From contig NZ_JACGLT010000002.1 in NCBI RefSeq assembly GCF_014062315.1, positions 372,001 to 436,000 on the forward strand: a stretch of DNA of 64,000 nucleotides, in the 5' to 3' direction. The translations under genes were made by a program, and so were the position numbers. The DNA comes from Gelidibacter maritimus. GTDB taxonomy: Bacteria; Bacteroidota; Bacteroidia; Flavobacteriales; Flavobacteriaceae. How positions within the stretch are numbered: the stretch's first letter is position 1; the number at the start of each line of letters is the position of its first letter. The notes under the pieces are model-generated. The model worked only from the letters and a program-made list of their open reading frames with translations. It had not been told where the DNA came from and made no database searches. Positions 10,201 to 18,396 of the stretch are shown here, piece by piece.

Positions 10201-10413
10201 TGTGGACGCCGTGATGGAATAATCACCATCAAAATTTGTTGTTGCACCTTTAGTGGTGCCTTTTACTTGAATATTTACACCAGGCATTGGGACATTATTC
10301 GCATCAGTAACTACACCAGTAACGGTAATAGTTTGAGCGTATAACATCAAAAACGCAGAAGTAACAAAACCAAGTAAGGTGAGGGTAGTCTTTTTTTGCA
10401 TAATTTGAATCAT
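7267..10413 (-). CDS. SusC/RagA-family TonB-linked outer-membrane transporter
   Basis: TonB-dependent beta-barrel importer, 1048 residues. After the signal peptide (cleavage near LYAQ, residue 27) come a carboxypeptidase-like beta-sandwich domain (about 28-100), the DEVVVTAFG TonB-box region (106-114), the plug (to about 260) and the barrel, which ends in an aromatic residue (SLGIKLGF). A second in-frame ATG at 10401 gives a more conventional signal peptide and may be the true start. It pairs with the SusD gene 5 nt downstream. Context (epimerase, D-Ala-D-Ala peptidase, carboxypeptidase, amidase) suggests a peptide or muropeptide ligand; that is inference. Confidence 0.93.
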   Translation of the reverse strand: MIQIMQKKTTLTLLGFVTSAFLMLYAQTITVTGVVTDANNVPMPGVNIQVKGTTKGATTNFDGDYSITASTGDVLIFSYVGFKKLERTVSTSVINVTLEEDASALDEVVVTAFGIKRETRELGYSVTQVKTEDVDLTGQTNALASLQGRVAGVQVSQTSGSSGGGVDILIRGITSVNPNRSNQPLIIIDGLALDNDTFSGNVLPSAGSNSPSSSEQFSFTNRAADINPEDIESYNVLKGAAATALYGVRAANGAIIITTKRGKIGKAKVNVSASTTFRNINTTPELQTKYREGLNGLPRALYTPETDSGFTRTGTSTPFQSWGPEYSADSAIVDGNTIDLTGDRFYDPYELFRTGINTQVDFNISGASEKLDYYFSVGNDNERGVLPNTDYDKTTLRFKSGYQVSDKFNINTSIGYTKAGGKRGSGGDKSVFSSLSYYSGTFPINDYLNEDGTQRNYSNGIIDNPRYLLETSPLTDDVNRWIGNITLNWAPKDWINITYAAQVDNYSDMRNRFVAPDLDAGAAVGGFIVNQNINFTGLESNLLVTLNKRWSDDFGTSLTLGNQISDSKRDYSMIRGETLNVPGINDIANTINIFADKTVTQIRNVGVFGELKADYKNQLFLTVTGRNDWSSTLDKNNRSFFYPSVSLAYDMHELFVKDSDVFTFGKIRGSWAEVGKGPGFGETGTYFVKDGNFPFNGAGGYRANTVIGDEFIVPEKNRSIEVGADFRFFNNRLRFDYAYYKTRVKNQIFTVGTAYSSGLSGIVRNAGDFETSGHELLISYDIIKTDDFKWEAIFNWSTNEGKVLSLPEDISELIFADSGFAGVTSEIRDGDKMGELYGYKWRYENGKRYIGADGLPRVNTDERVKIGNAFPDFITSINNMFKYKSLSFNFLLEWKKGGDLYDAGRRNAIRNGILQTTIVRDESIVMDGVMDDGSGGYVTNTTPGLVDQNYYRDSGRYNRASEILVQDASWVKLRNIGLSYNFGANVLKALNVDNLSVSASAHNILLWTPYDGYDPEGNQYSAGSNVYGFTGLGTPLSESYSLGIKLGF

Positions 10414-10599
10414 TTTTATTAAAATAGCTCGGTGAATTTAATGAATTAAATAGCATTTGGCGTATTGTTCAATTATTTAGAGAGATTATAAATAAATGAG
10501 CAATAGAGAAGGGTTTATATTGATTTTTTTTATGGATTTCATTTTTTTCCATATTTATCAAGTAACTTTCGGAATCTTTATGTTTAAGTTTATTTTAAA

Positions 10600-11913
10600 A
10601 TGAGAAAGTCCTTTATTTTTAAGAGTTTCAGAAACGTAAAATCCAATCCCGTGGTACGTTTAGGTTTTATTATGTTGTTTACATTACTACTTACCAATTG
10701 TAAATCGGCTAAAATTCCCAAACATTTGGAAAAATCGTTGAGCGCAAGGTTCTACGAGCCTCAGTTTACCGGCCTGATGGTTTACAATCCAAGAACCAAG
10801 GACACCGTTTTTAATTATAATGCCGAACGTTATTTCACACCGGCAAGCAATACCAAAATCTTTACTTTATTTACAGCTTTACAATATCTACCTGAAAAGA
10901 TCCCAGCCTTTAAATACACGGTGCAGCAAGACACCCTGATTGTCCAAGGTACTGGAGATCCCAGCTTTTTACACCCCTATTTTAAGGACAGCACGGCTTT
11001 GGAGTTTATGAAAAATTATAAGGCTATAAAATTGGTGACGGATAATTACAGTAATGAGAAATTTGGTCCAGGTTGGGCTTGGGAAGATTACGACACCTAT
11101 TTCAGTCCTGAACGAAGTGCATTTCCATTGTACGGTAATGTGGTATCTATTTCAAATACGGATGATCTAAAAACGTATCCGGAGTTTTTAAAATCGCAAA
11201 CCACATATACATTGATGGGTAAACGCCGTGATTTTAATGCGAATAATTTCTATCTTAAGCTGACCAGAAAGAGTCCAACTGAAGTGCCGTTTGTTTTAGA
11301 TACAACTATGGTGAAAGCACTTTGGAATGATCTGCTACCCGGTAAAGTAGAATTAATTCCTTCTACAACAGCCAAGACCGATCAGATACTCTATAGTATT
11401 CCGTCAGATAGCTTATATAAACGTATGATGCATGTCAGTGATAATTTTTTGGCTGAACAGATTTTGATTTTAGCTTCCTCAACAGTTTCTGACACCTTGG
11501 ATGCCGATACCATTCGTAAATCCATTCTCGATAATCAGCTTAACGATTTAAAACAAAAACCAAAATGGCGAGATGGCTCAGGTTTGAGCAATTACAATCT
11601 TTTTACACCATTATCTTTTGTTCAGGTTTTGGAAAAGCTTTACGCCGAAATTCCAAGAGAGCGTCTGTTCAATTTCTTTCCTGCCGGTGGAGTTAGCGGA
11701 ACTCTGAAAAATTGGTACGCCGGAGAAAATGGCCCATACGTGTTTGCCAAAACAGGCACATTATCTAGCGCGAGTACCTTAAGCGGCTATTTGTTGACCA
11801 ATTCTGGAGAAGTTTTGATATTTAGTTTTATGAACAATAATTACAATACATCTACCAATAAGGTCAAAGAACATATGCAGGCTATTCTTGAATATTTAAG
11901 AGATAATTATTAG
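10600..11913 (+). CDS. dacB: D-alanyl-D-alanine carboxypeptidase/endopeptidase, PBP4 family (S13)
   Basis: Penicillin-binding serine peptidase that trims or cleaves peptidoglycan peptide cross-links in the periplasm. All three active-site motifs are present: SNTK (SxxK, S83 and K86), SDN (280-282) and KTGT (384-387). The N-terminus (VRLGFIMLFTLLLTNC, Cys 34) looks like a lipoprotein signal, so the enzyme is likely membrane-anchored. It is divergent from susC across a 186-bp intergenic region and converges on the M14 carboxypeptidase gene, with only 6 nt between the stops. Confidence 0.9.
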   Translation: MRKSFIFKSFRNVKSNPVVRLGFIMLFTLLLTNCKSAKIPKHLEKSLSARFYEPQFTGLMVYNPRTKDTVFNYNAERYFTPASNTKIFTLFTALQYLPEKIPAFKYTVQQDTLIVQGTGDPSFLHPYFKDSTALEFMKNYKAIKLVTDNYSNEKFGPGWAWEDYDTYFSPERSAFPLYGNVVSISNTDDLKTYPEFLKSQTTYTLMGKRRDFNANNFYLKLTRKSPTEVPFVLDTTMVKALWNDLLPGKVELIPSTTAKTDQILYSIPSDSLYKRMMHVSDNFLAEQILILASSTVSDTLDADTIRKSILDNQLNDLKQKPKWRDGSGLSNYNLFTPLSFVQVLEKLYAEIPRERLFNFFPAGGVSGTLKNWYAGENGPYVFAKTGTLSSASTLSGYLLTNSGEVLIFSFMNNNYNTSTNKVKEHMQAILEYLRDNY

Positions 11914-11919
11914 AGGCTA

Positions 11920-13386
11920 TTATTTACCATAATAAATGGCATTCTTAAAATTAGTCTCTTTAGTATTTAAGTTGATCAGGAATCCGTTAACCACAGCATA
12001 ATCTACGCTGCCATCTTTTTGAAGGATAAAATTGGGAGTGTTCCCAATATTCACATAAAAACCTGGTACCTTTTGATCTTTGCCCAAGATATTTATTGGG
12101 ACCGAAACGTCTTTGTCTGTTGCCGAAAACTCCGCCAATCTCACATAAGTGTATCCCGATTTTAAAAGCCCGTAGATATCCATGGCTTCCAGATCTTTTC
12201 GGGTTTCAATGATTTCTGGATACACTTTTCCTTCAATCAGCCTATAACCAGTAGCATCTACAGTATCGTAGCCATAAAAGGTAGAGAGATCGCCTTTTTC
12301 AACGATTCTGCCCACATTATAAAAGGTTTCGTGATTTTCATCTTCAACTTCCAAATGGTTGATGCCGATGTCTAAAATATAATCCTTTCCCAAAAGGTTA
12401 TGAGTGAAACGTTCTATTTTCAAATCAAATAGTTTCCGATCGTTTTGCGGGATTTTCTCGTAATCTTCAATTGGAATATTTTTATAATCGCCATTGGCAA
12501 TTGTATAACATGCCGATAGAATAGATACAAAATTGAGTTTCCTGATTTCCTGTTTTTCGACGTCATTCTTAAACCCACCCGACTCGATTAGAATAGCACT
12601 GGTTCCCCATTTTTGAATGTTATCTCCAAAGGCACGTGGCTCAAAATCGTCGTTGTAGAGCCCGACTTGTCCTGGGGCATATTTTTGGATGATGCGGTTC
12701 ATAAAAACAATAACCTTCATCGCGTTACCACGCACGTCATTGATGTCCTTTTCATAATTATAGGCTGGTGCCAAATAAGAAATAGTGGCTGGTTTAGATG
12801 TACGTTCCGCATTATAATAGGTGCTTTGATCGTGAAGATTGAAGCCGAAATCGGCATCCAAACTATCGCGTATGCGTTTTAATGTCTGACCTTCTGGCGA
12901 TTGTAGCATAAGCGCATCTCTATTGATATCGATTCCCAATGCGTTACGTCTTGAAAATACTTCTGCGCCATCCGGATTGAGCATCGGCATAAAGTGGAGC
13001 GTCAATTTGCTTAACAGCTCTTTTTTTTCTGCTTTAAAATCGTCACTGTTCAAAAAGTTGAAAATGTCAAAAATCGCTTGCGTTGCGGTAGGCTCATCAC
13101 CATGCATTTGAGACCATAAAAAGACGTTGATGTCTCCGGTTCCAATGCTGATCAAACTGATATTTTTACCTTTAATACTCTTTCCTACTTTTTGAACGGT
13201 ATAAGCTGGATTACTTTTGAGTTTGAAAATTAAGGGCTGGATGTCTTTATGCTTGATCCGGCGTTTGTCCAAGCTCGGCTCTTTATATTTTGAATAGCTG
13301 TCATATAAACTTGTGGTCATATCGCCTACTTGCCCCATACCGGAAAATGATATAATGGTGGCTATTAAAAAGAATATAGATCTCAT
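11920..13386 (-). CDS. M14-family zinc carboxypeptidase, secreted
   Basis: A 488-residue protein with a signal peptide (about 1-19, FSGMGQ) and an M14 catalytic domain. The zinc site HGDE (H95, E98) is followed by NPDG (137-140), the substrate-binding RRNALGIDINRD region (146-157), the third zinc ligand in FNLHDQ (H185) and the catalytic Glu in LIESGG. M14 enzymes remove C-terminal residues from peptides; some act on murein peptides. The C-terminal 200 residues are not recognised and may be a beta-rich accessory domain. The amidase gene lies upstream on the same strand, 38 nt away, suggesting an operon. Confidence 0.85.
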   Translation of the reverse strand: MRSIFFLIATIISFSGMGQVGDMTTSLYDSYSKYKEPSLDKRRIKHKDIQPLIFKLKSNPAYTVQKVGKSIKGKNISLISIGTGDINVFLWSQMHGDEPTATQAIFDIFNFLNSDDFKAEKKELLSKLTLHFMPMLNPDGAEVFSRRNALGIDINRDALMLQSPEGQTLKRIRDSLDADFGFNLHDQSTYYNAERTSKPATISYLAPAYNYEKDINDVRGNAMKVIVFMNRIIQKYAPGQVGLYNDDFEPRAFGDNIQKWGTSAILIESGGFKNDVEKQEIRKLNFVSILSACYTIANGDYKNIPIEDYEKIPQNDRKLFDLKIERFTHNLLGKDYILDIGINHLEVEDENHETFYNVGRIVEKGDLSTFYGYDTVDATGYRLIEGKVYPEIIETRKDLEAMDIYGLLKSGYTYVRLAEFSATDKDVSVPINILGKDQKVPGFYVNIGNTPNFILQKDGSVDYAVVNGFLINLNTKETNFKNAIYYGK

Positions 13387-13424
13387 GGTTTATCTTTTGT
13401 GTTTGTTAAATCAATGTACGTTGG

Positions 13425-14105
13425 TTAATTCAGTGACGCATGACCATTTAAGGATTTGTCGGGAGCTGGTTTTAGATTGAGTTTTTTTGTCCGTTTTCTG
13501 ACTGCTTCCATAAAATGATCTCCGGGATCTGATTTTTTTGTTCTATAGCCATCGTCTGTTTCTAACCAGAACTCATGATCTTCAAATTGAGTGTATTCAG
13601 AATGGCCAATAAGATATTCAATGGGATACTTTTCAGTCAAATATTTCACCAACCAAGCATTCGCTCTTATTTGGGCTTTGGTCAGCGGCACATCTTTTGT
13701 TCCTCCCACATTTTCCACGCCAATAGCTACGTGGTTTAGACCGATGACGTGTCTTGCCATATAGGTTTCCGGCATTAGTCGGTATATAGTTCCGTCGAGA
13801 TCCACCAAAAATTGTGAGGACACATTCAGTGCGCTTGCGGTGGCAATATCAGGTCTGCTTGGAAGTTGTGGCTGATTGAATGCGTCAAAAGTTTTTTCCA
13901 TGGTTGGAATAACTGTATAATGCAGAACAATCATTTTGGGTTCAATTTGAGGAGTGTCTTGCTCTAAACCATAACGCTTAGCTAAGTATTCTTTGGTAAG
14001 CTGAATGCGCTCGTCATTAAAAACAATTGGTTTGTCAACTATGTCTTTTGAAGTGCCACAGGCATAGAACAAAAATAAACTGATACAAAAGACGGCGTAT
14101 TTCAT
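13425..14105 (-). CDS. N-acetylmuramoyl-L-alanine amidase (Amidase_2/PGRP fold), lipoprotein
   Basis: Zinc amidase that cleaves the bond between N-acetylmuramic acid and L-Ala. Signal peptide with lipobox FLFYAC (Cys 16). Zinc ligands by analogy with AmpD are H62 (IVLHYT), H168 (IGHSEY) and D193 (KSDPGDHF); the VENVGG segment also fits the fold. The 226-residue length is normal. It is the first gene of a probable operon with the M14 carboxypeptidase and would act in the periplasm. The 214-nt stretch upstream, before the permease gene, holds nothing I can name. Confidence 0.88.
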   Translation of the reverse strand: MKYAVFCISLFLFYACGTSKDIVDKPIVFNDERIQLTKEYLAKRYGLEQDTPQIEPKMIVLHYTVIPTMEKTFDAFNQPQLPSRPDIATASALNVSSQFLVDLDGTIYRLMPETYMARHVIGLNHVAIGVENVGGTKDVPLTKAQIRANAWLVKYLTEKYPIEYLIGHSEYTQFEDHEFWLETDDGYRTKKSDPGDHFMEAVRKRTKKLNLKPAPDKSLNGHASLN

Positions 14106-14319
14106 TTTTATAAGTTAGATGAATTTCAAATTTAGCGAAATTATTTGTTACCTAAGCTAAATGACCCATGCAAGCCATAAACAAGTGTTAGATTAAACTT
14201 TAATGTCGAGCCGAACTTATAATTTTGGGAAGTTTTACATCTACTAACCAATTCGCCTTGCTGTCATAAATCACGAGGTCTAAGGCCGATTAAAACATTT
14301 ATACAGGTGTTTAAAAAAA

Positions 14320-15480
14320 TTACCCTCTGAACAGAAAAAAATGCTTCTTCATGTCTTCAATCTGTGCGTCTTCATTAGTAATGATATAATCAATGGCCTG
14401 GGAGGTGAATTCATCACCTTTTTCAGTAAGCGATACGATTTTATCATTAATAAGAATCATGTTGTTTTTAAGCGCTAAATCCAACACGGTCTTACTTTTC
14501 ACTTTTTGCCAATTGATATGTTCGTTGAGGTGGTTGACATGGCGCTCTTCCACTTCATTATGATTTTTTAAATGGAGTAAAAAGGTCAGCAATAAGACTT
14601 CAGTACGTTGTCGTCTTTCTCGGTACATCACGGCAATCAAACCTTTGCTCGGAGCGAATAAATAGACAAGAAAAAACACAATCCCAAGCATGGTGGCTAT
14701 GGAACCTGCAATGGACGCATCGAGCCAATGGGCCACCCAGTATCCAGTAATAGCTCCAAAAACGCCGAAAAATATGGCGAGTCCGAGCATTTTTTTAAGA
14801 TCTGTGGTCAGTAAATAAGCACAAGCAGCGGGTGCAATCATCAGTGCCACAACCAAAATGGCACCAACAGCATCAAAAGCACCAACCGTCGTTATGGATG
14901 CCATGGTCATGAGTCCGTAATGGATGACTACCGGTGAGAATCCTAAAGAGGCCGCTAAGCCGGCATCAAATGTACTCACCTTTAATTCCTTAAAAAAAGC
15001 GATTAAAAGTCCGATGGTTATCAGCAAAATAATTCCAATAACCCATAATGATTTTGGTCCTATATCGGTACCACCAATCGTAATTCTATCAAAAGGAGCA
15101 AATGCCAATTCGCCCAACAATACCGCATCCACATCCAAATGGACATCATTGGCGTTTTTTGCAATCATGATCACACCAATACTAAATAAGGCAGGAAACA
15201 CCAATCCAATAGCGGTATCCTCTTTTACCAAACCTGTTTTTTGGATGCGTTCAACTAAAATAACGGTAATCACCCCTGAAAGTGCAGCCAATAAAATGAG
15301 CAGAGGCGAGTTGAGATCCTGTGTAATAAAAAAACCAACAACAAGGCCTGGTAAGATAGAGTGACTAATGGCGTCACTGATCATCGCCATTTTACGCAGC
15401 ACTAAAAACGTTCCTGGAATGGCACAGGCGATGGCAACCAAACTTGCAATGAGCTGTATTTCAAATTGGGCGTTACTCAT
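14320..15480 (-). CDS. Metal ABC transporter permease with C-terminal winged-helix-like tail (second permease)
   Basis: Inner-membrane permease of the Zn/Mn/Fe (ABC-3, ZnuB/TroCD) family: a hydrophobic region of eight to nine helices in the first 280 residues, then a soluble tail of roughly 100 residues. The tail looks like a winged helix, with several helices and a wing-like SLTEKGDEF segment. The start chosen is the ATG at 15480, which overlaps the upstream permease stop in ATGAGTAA; a longer reading to 15522 would overlap far more. The soluble tail is not needed for transport in ZnuB, so it may sense metal or contact the ATPase. Confidence 0.88.
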   Translation of the reverse strand: MSNAQFEIQLIASLVAIACAIPGTFLVLRKMAMISDAISHSILPGLVVGFFITQDLNSPLLILLAALSGVITVILVERIQKTGLVKEDTAIGLVFPALFSIGVIMIAKNANDVHLDVDAVLLGELAFAPFDRITIGGTDIGPKSLWVIGIILLITIGLLIAFFKELKVSTFDAGLAASLGFSPVVIHYGLMTMASITTVGAFDAVGAILVVALMIAPAACAYLLTTDLKKMLGLAIFFGVFGAITGYWVAHWLDASIAGSIATMLGIVFFLVYLFAPSKGLIAVMYRERRQRTEVLLLTFLLHLKNHNEVEERHVNHLNEHINWQKVKSKTVLDLALKNNMILINDKIVSLTEKGDEFTSQAIDYIITNEDAQIEDMKKHFFLFRG

Positions 15481-16600
15481 GTTTCTTGAAATTTTGGTTG
15501 TATAAATTGGCTGCGGTTTCAAAACCTTCTTCCGTTAAACTCCACATGGCACCATCTAAGGTTACATAATTTTTATCGACCAATTTTTGCAGTGTCTTTC
15601 GTGTAAACCCTTGAAAATTATTTAGAATTTTAATGGTATGCGGGTGCGAAATATCCTCGTGGGTTTCTGCAATATGATACATAAAAGCGAGTGTTTTTTG
15701 CAATTCCAAATCTCTTCTGTTTTTTATAAATCGGATTTGACGGAACAACAAACCCCTACCCGGGGAGAAAATAAAAGAGAAAACCACAAATACAGAGGCA
15801 ACGATAACGATGACCGGTCCAGTGGAAAGGTTGTCTTGACTGGCACTGATAGCGGTTCCGAAAACGCCTGAGAAGGCACCGAAAATAGCAGCCAAAAACA
15901 CCATTTTCCCCAAACTATTGGTCCATTGACGTGCTGCTGCTGCTGGTGCCAATAACATAGCGCTCATAAGCACAACGCCAACCGTCTGTAAGCCCAAGAC
16001 AATAGCCAACACAATAAAAGTAGTGATTAAAACATCTATGAATTTAGTATTGAAACCCAAAGTTTTAGTATAATCTGCGTCAAAAAGTAGAAGTTTAAAT
16101 TCCTTCCAAAACAACAGCATAACGATTAAGCAGATGCTGGTGATAATGGCCATTAACCACACATCACTCTCCACCAAAGTGGCGGCTTGGCCAAATAAAT
16201 ACTTATCCAATCCCGCTTGATTGGCATTAGGTTGCTTCTGGATGAATGTCAGTAAAAGCATCCCAAATCCGAAGAAAAGTGAAAGAATGAGCCCTAAAGC
16301 GGTATCCGATTTGAGATGGGTTTTGGTCACGATACCTCTGATCCAAAAAGTGCCTATGAGTCCGCTGACCAAGGCGCCAAGCAGAAGTGTATTGGTGTCT
16401 TTTGCGCCGGTAATGAGAAAAGCTAAGGCAATCCCAGGAAGGGCCGCGTGCGAAATGGCGTCACCAAGCAAACTCTGTTTTCTCAAAACGGCAAAGCTTC
16501 CCAGCATTCCTGTGACAGCTCCCAAGATAGCAGTGCCCAAGGTAATGGTACGAAGCGTGTAATCTGTAAAAACTAAAGAAAAATAGTCTTGTAAATTCAT
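15473..16600 (-). CDS. Metal ABC transporter permease with C-terminal winged-helix-like tail (first permease)
   Basis: A 375-residue paralogue of the following permease: about eight transmembrane helices in the first 270 residues, then a tail (about 280-370) with a helix-turn-helix-like run and a SLTEEGFE wing motif. It overlaps the next gene by 8 nt, so translation is coupled and the two probably form a heterodimer. Directly before the ATG on the minus strand is the perfect palindrome ATTCCTGCCTGCGCAGGAAT (16606-16625), which leaves only AGGTT between the hairpin and ATG. Confidence 0.9.
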   Translation of the reverse strand: MNLQDYFSLVFTDYTLRTITLGTAILGAVTGMLGSFAVLRKQSLLGDAISHAALPGIALAFLITGAKDTNTLLLGALVSGLIGTFWIRGIVTKTHLKSDTALGLILSLFFGFGMLLLTFIQKQPNANQAGLDKYLFGQAATLVESDVWLMAIITSICLIVMLLFWKEFKLLLFDADYTKTLGFNTKFIDVLITTFIVLAIVLGLQTVGVVLMSAMLLAPAAAARQWTNSLGKMVFLAAIFGAFSGVFGTAISASQDNLSTGPVIVIVASVFVVFSFIFSPGRGLLFRQIRFIKNRRDLELQKTLAFMYHIAETHEDISHPHTIKILNNFQGFTRKTLQKLVDKNYVTLDGAMWSLTEEGFETAANLYNQNFKKHE

Positions 16601-16605
16601 AACCT

Positions 16606-16625
16606 ATTCCTGCGCAGGCAGGAAT
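16606..16625. repeat. CCTGC-family palindrome at the permease start codon
   Basis: Minus strand ATTCCTGCCTGCGCAGGAAT; arms ATTCCTGC / GCAGGAAT are perfect. It ends 5 nt before the ATG at 16600 and so occupies the ribosome-binding region. Confidence 0.85.
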
Positions 16626-16647
16626 CCTTTTATTATTAGTTCAAATT

Positions 16648-18267
16648 TTATGCGGTTTTCCCGGTTAGTACAACCGTACTCATGGTTTTATAATATTCTT
16701 TCTTCCAAAATTTTAGAAGGAAGTCCAAATCGTTCAAATAGGATTTAAAGGGTTCGATTTTGAAATAGTCCAACCGGTCTTTGTAATGCTCTATAAAATA
16801 GTTGGTAAACTCCGTAGAGCAAACTTGGGACATCAATATATGTTGAATATCTTCAAGGCTCTCCCTGACGAAGAACGGATTTTGTTTATCAGGAAAAGCA
16901 TTAACGATGTCATCATAGAACTCAACTCCAGAATTGGGATTAAAAAAGACGACGAATAGATCTTCGGTATCATCCCATTCCTTGAAACCATTCTCATCAC
17001 CAAAATAGCCTTCTAATCGTGCTCGTTTGAGGGCTTCCTTTTTTTCTTGATCGGTAAGTTCTAGGGAGTTATTGTAATACGTAAAAAAACCATCTAAGAA
17101 AGGATTCAAATCCTGGCTTCTTAAAAATGCAATTAATGAACCCTCATTATAATCCAAAAAGGCTTGTTTTTGTAGAGATAGGATGGATTTAATTTCTTGC
17201 TCATCCTCTAAAAAACTGACTTCTGATCTTGCTTCTGTCGAATTTTTTTGATCTAAAATAAGATCTGCATCAAAGGGCTGGGCTGTGAAGTTACCAGAAA
17301 ACCACCACTCCTCTTTATACTTGACCAATCCAATATAAATGATATTATCTTCGTGCAAATCCTCTACAGGGTCAAATGATTTTTTAGTCATTTTAAACAA
17401 CATTCCTGAGGCAATATGCTCTAAGCTAACATCGGTCTCAGACTGCGATTTGTATTGAAAAAAGCCTTTTATTTTTGGTGAAATATTGGAAATAGCCTCG
17501 TAATCTGCATGTGATGGTCCTAAAGCTGCCTTGGCCCATTCTTGAGCGGTAAGCGCTAAAAGTGAGCTGACCTTGTTGAAGGTATATTCTTCGGTTACTT
17601 CCCTTATATAACCCATTATGACATCAGGCTCTTCATCAGTAAACTCATCGACGAAGCTAAGAATTTCTTGATCTAAGCGAGACTTAATGTCGGGATAGAA
17701 CAAATAAGACTCAAAAAAGAATTTCTGAAGATAATCTCTCGTTTTATAAAATCTATCGGCATCTGCAACTGACTTTGAATTGAAGTCGTAGAATTTCTTA
17801 AGCATTTGATTTTCTGGAGCAAATTCATAGTCTTCATCCAATATATCCATGATTTGCACAGCAATCTCGAATATAAACTCATTGAATGGATTAATAAGTT
17901 TCTCGCCTTGTACTGTGTTTAGATAATACCATAATAGAAAAGCGACATCCTCCAGATTGATTTCTTCATCAATATAGTTTTCGTCAAGGGTATAAAATGG
18001 TAGGGGCTTGTCATAGGCTTCAGCATGGAGTTTTTTAAAGGTCTTCCAGATGTTAGTTTGAGAAATCACATCTTCGTAATAACATGTGATAAAACAACAG
18101 AGTTCTATAAGATCATCTTCCTCTATGATTTCAAATAATTTTAATTTTTGTTGGTCATTTATGGAAGAATAGATATCGTTGGCAATGTTCAGATAGTGTA
18201 TATCTGTTCTTCCACTATAATGTTGCGGTTTTAATTGTAACCAATGCTTTATATAAAATTTCTTCAT
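16648..18267 (-). CDS. Uncharacterised protein (DUF3843-like) inside the metal ABC operon
   Basis: A 539-residue, acidic, helix-rich, apparently soluble protein without signal peptide or membrane segment. The N-terminus (MKKFYIKHWLQLKP, then a short polar stretch and YYL-like aromatic motif) recalls the Bacteroidota family DUF3843, which I name from memory with moderate confidence. The start is the ATG at 18267, preceded by an A-rich tract; an upstream in-frame ATG at 18294 has worse context. It lies between the ABC ATPase (130 nt upstream) and the first permease (47 nt downstream) on the same strand. No catalytic motif was recognised. Confidence 0.7.
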   Translation of the reverse strand: MKKFYIKHWLQLKPQHYSGRTDIHYLNIANDIYSSINDQQKLKLFEIIEEDDLIELCCFITCYYEDVISQTNIWKTFKKLHAEAYDKPLPFYTLDENYIDEEINLEDVAFLLWYYLNTVQGEKLINPFNEFIFEIAVQIMDILDEDYEFAPENQMLKKFYDFNSKSVADADRFYKTRDYLQKFFFESYLFYPDIKSRLDQEILSFVDEFTDEEPDVIMGYIREVTEEYTFNKVSSLLALTAQEWAKAALGPSHADYEAISNISPKIKGFFQYKSQSETDVSLEHIASGMLFKMTKKSFDPVEDLHEDNIIYIGLVKYKEEWWFSGNFTAQPFDADLILDQKNSTEARSEVSFLEDEQEIKSILSLQKQAFLDYNEGSLIAFLRSQDLNPFLDGFFTYYNNSLELTDQEKKEALKRARLEGYFGDENGFKEWDDTEDLFVVFFNPNSGVEFYDDIVNAFPDKQNPFFVRESLEDIQHILMSQVCSTEFTNYFIEHYKDRLDYFKIEPFKSYLNDLDFLLKFWKKEYYKTMSTVVLTGKTA

Positions 18268-18396
18268 CTGTTTTTTTTGAAATTTAATGCTCAATTAGTT
18301 TCCAGTCGTCGGTCTTCCGTCAAAAACATATTTTCCTAATCCCTAACCTGTCCGTACCGAAAAGGCACGTTGGGGCAGGCCCCTAATTCCTTATGC

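Noticed and set aside
14924-15364. 146-codon plus-strand frame opposite the second permease
   Set aside because: Mirror of a hydrophobic membrane-protein gene, giving a Pro/Ser/Lys-rich chain with no domain.
18340-18395. GGGGCAGGCCCC palindrome before the ABC ATPase stop as a terminator
   Set aside because: Short arms, 3-4 nt loop and no T tract; at most a decayed repeat copy.
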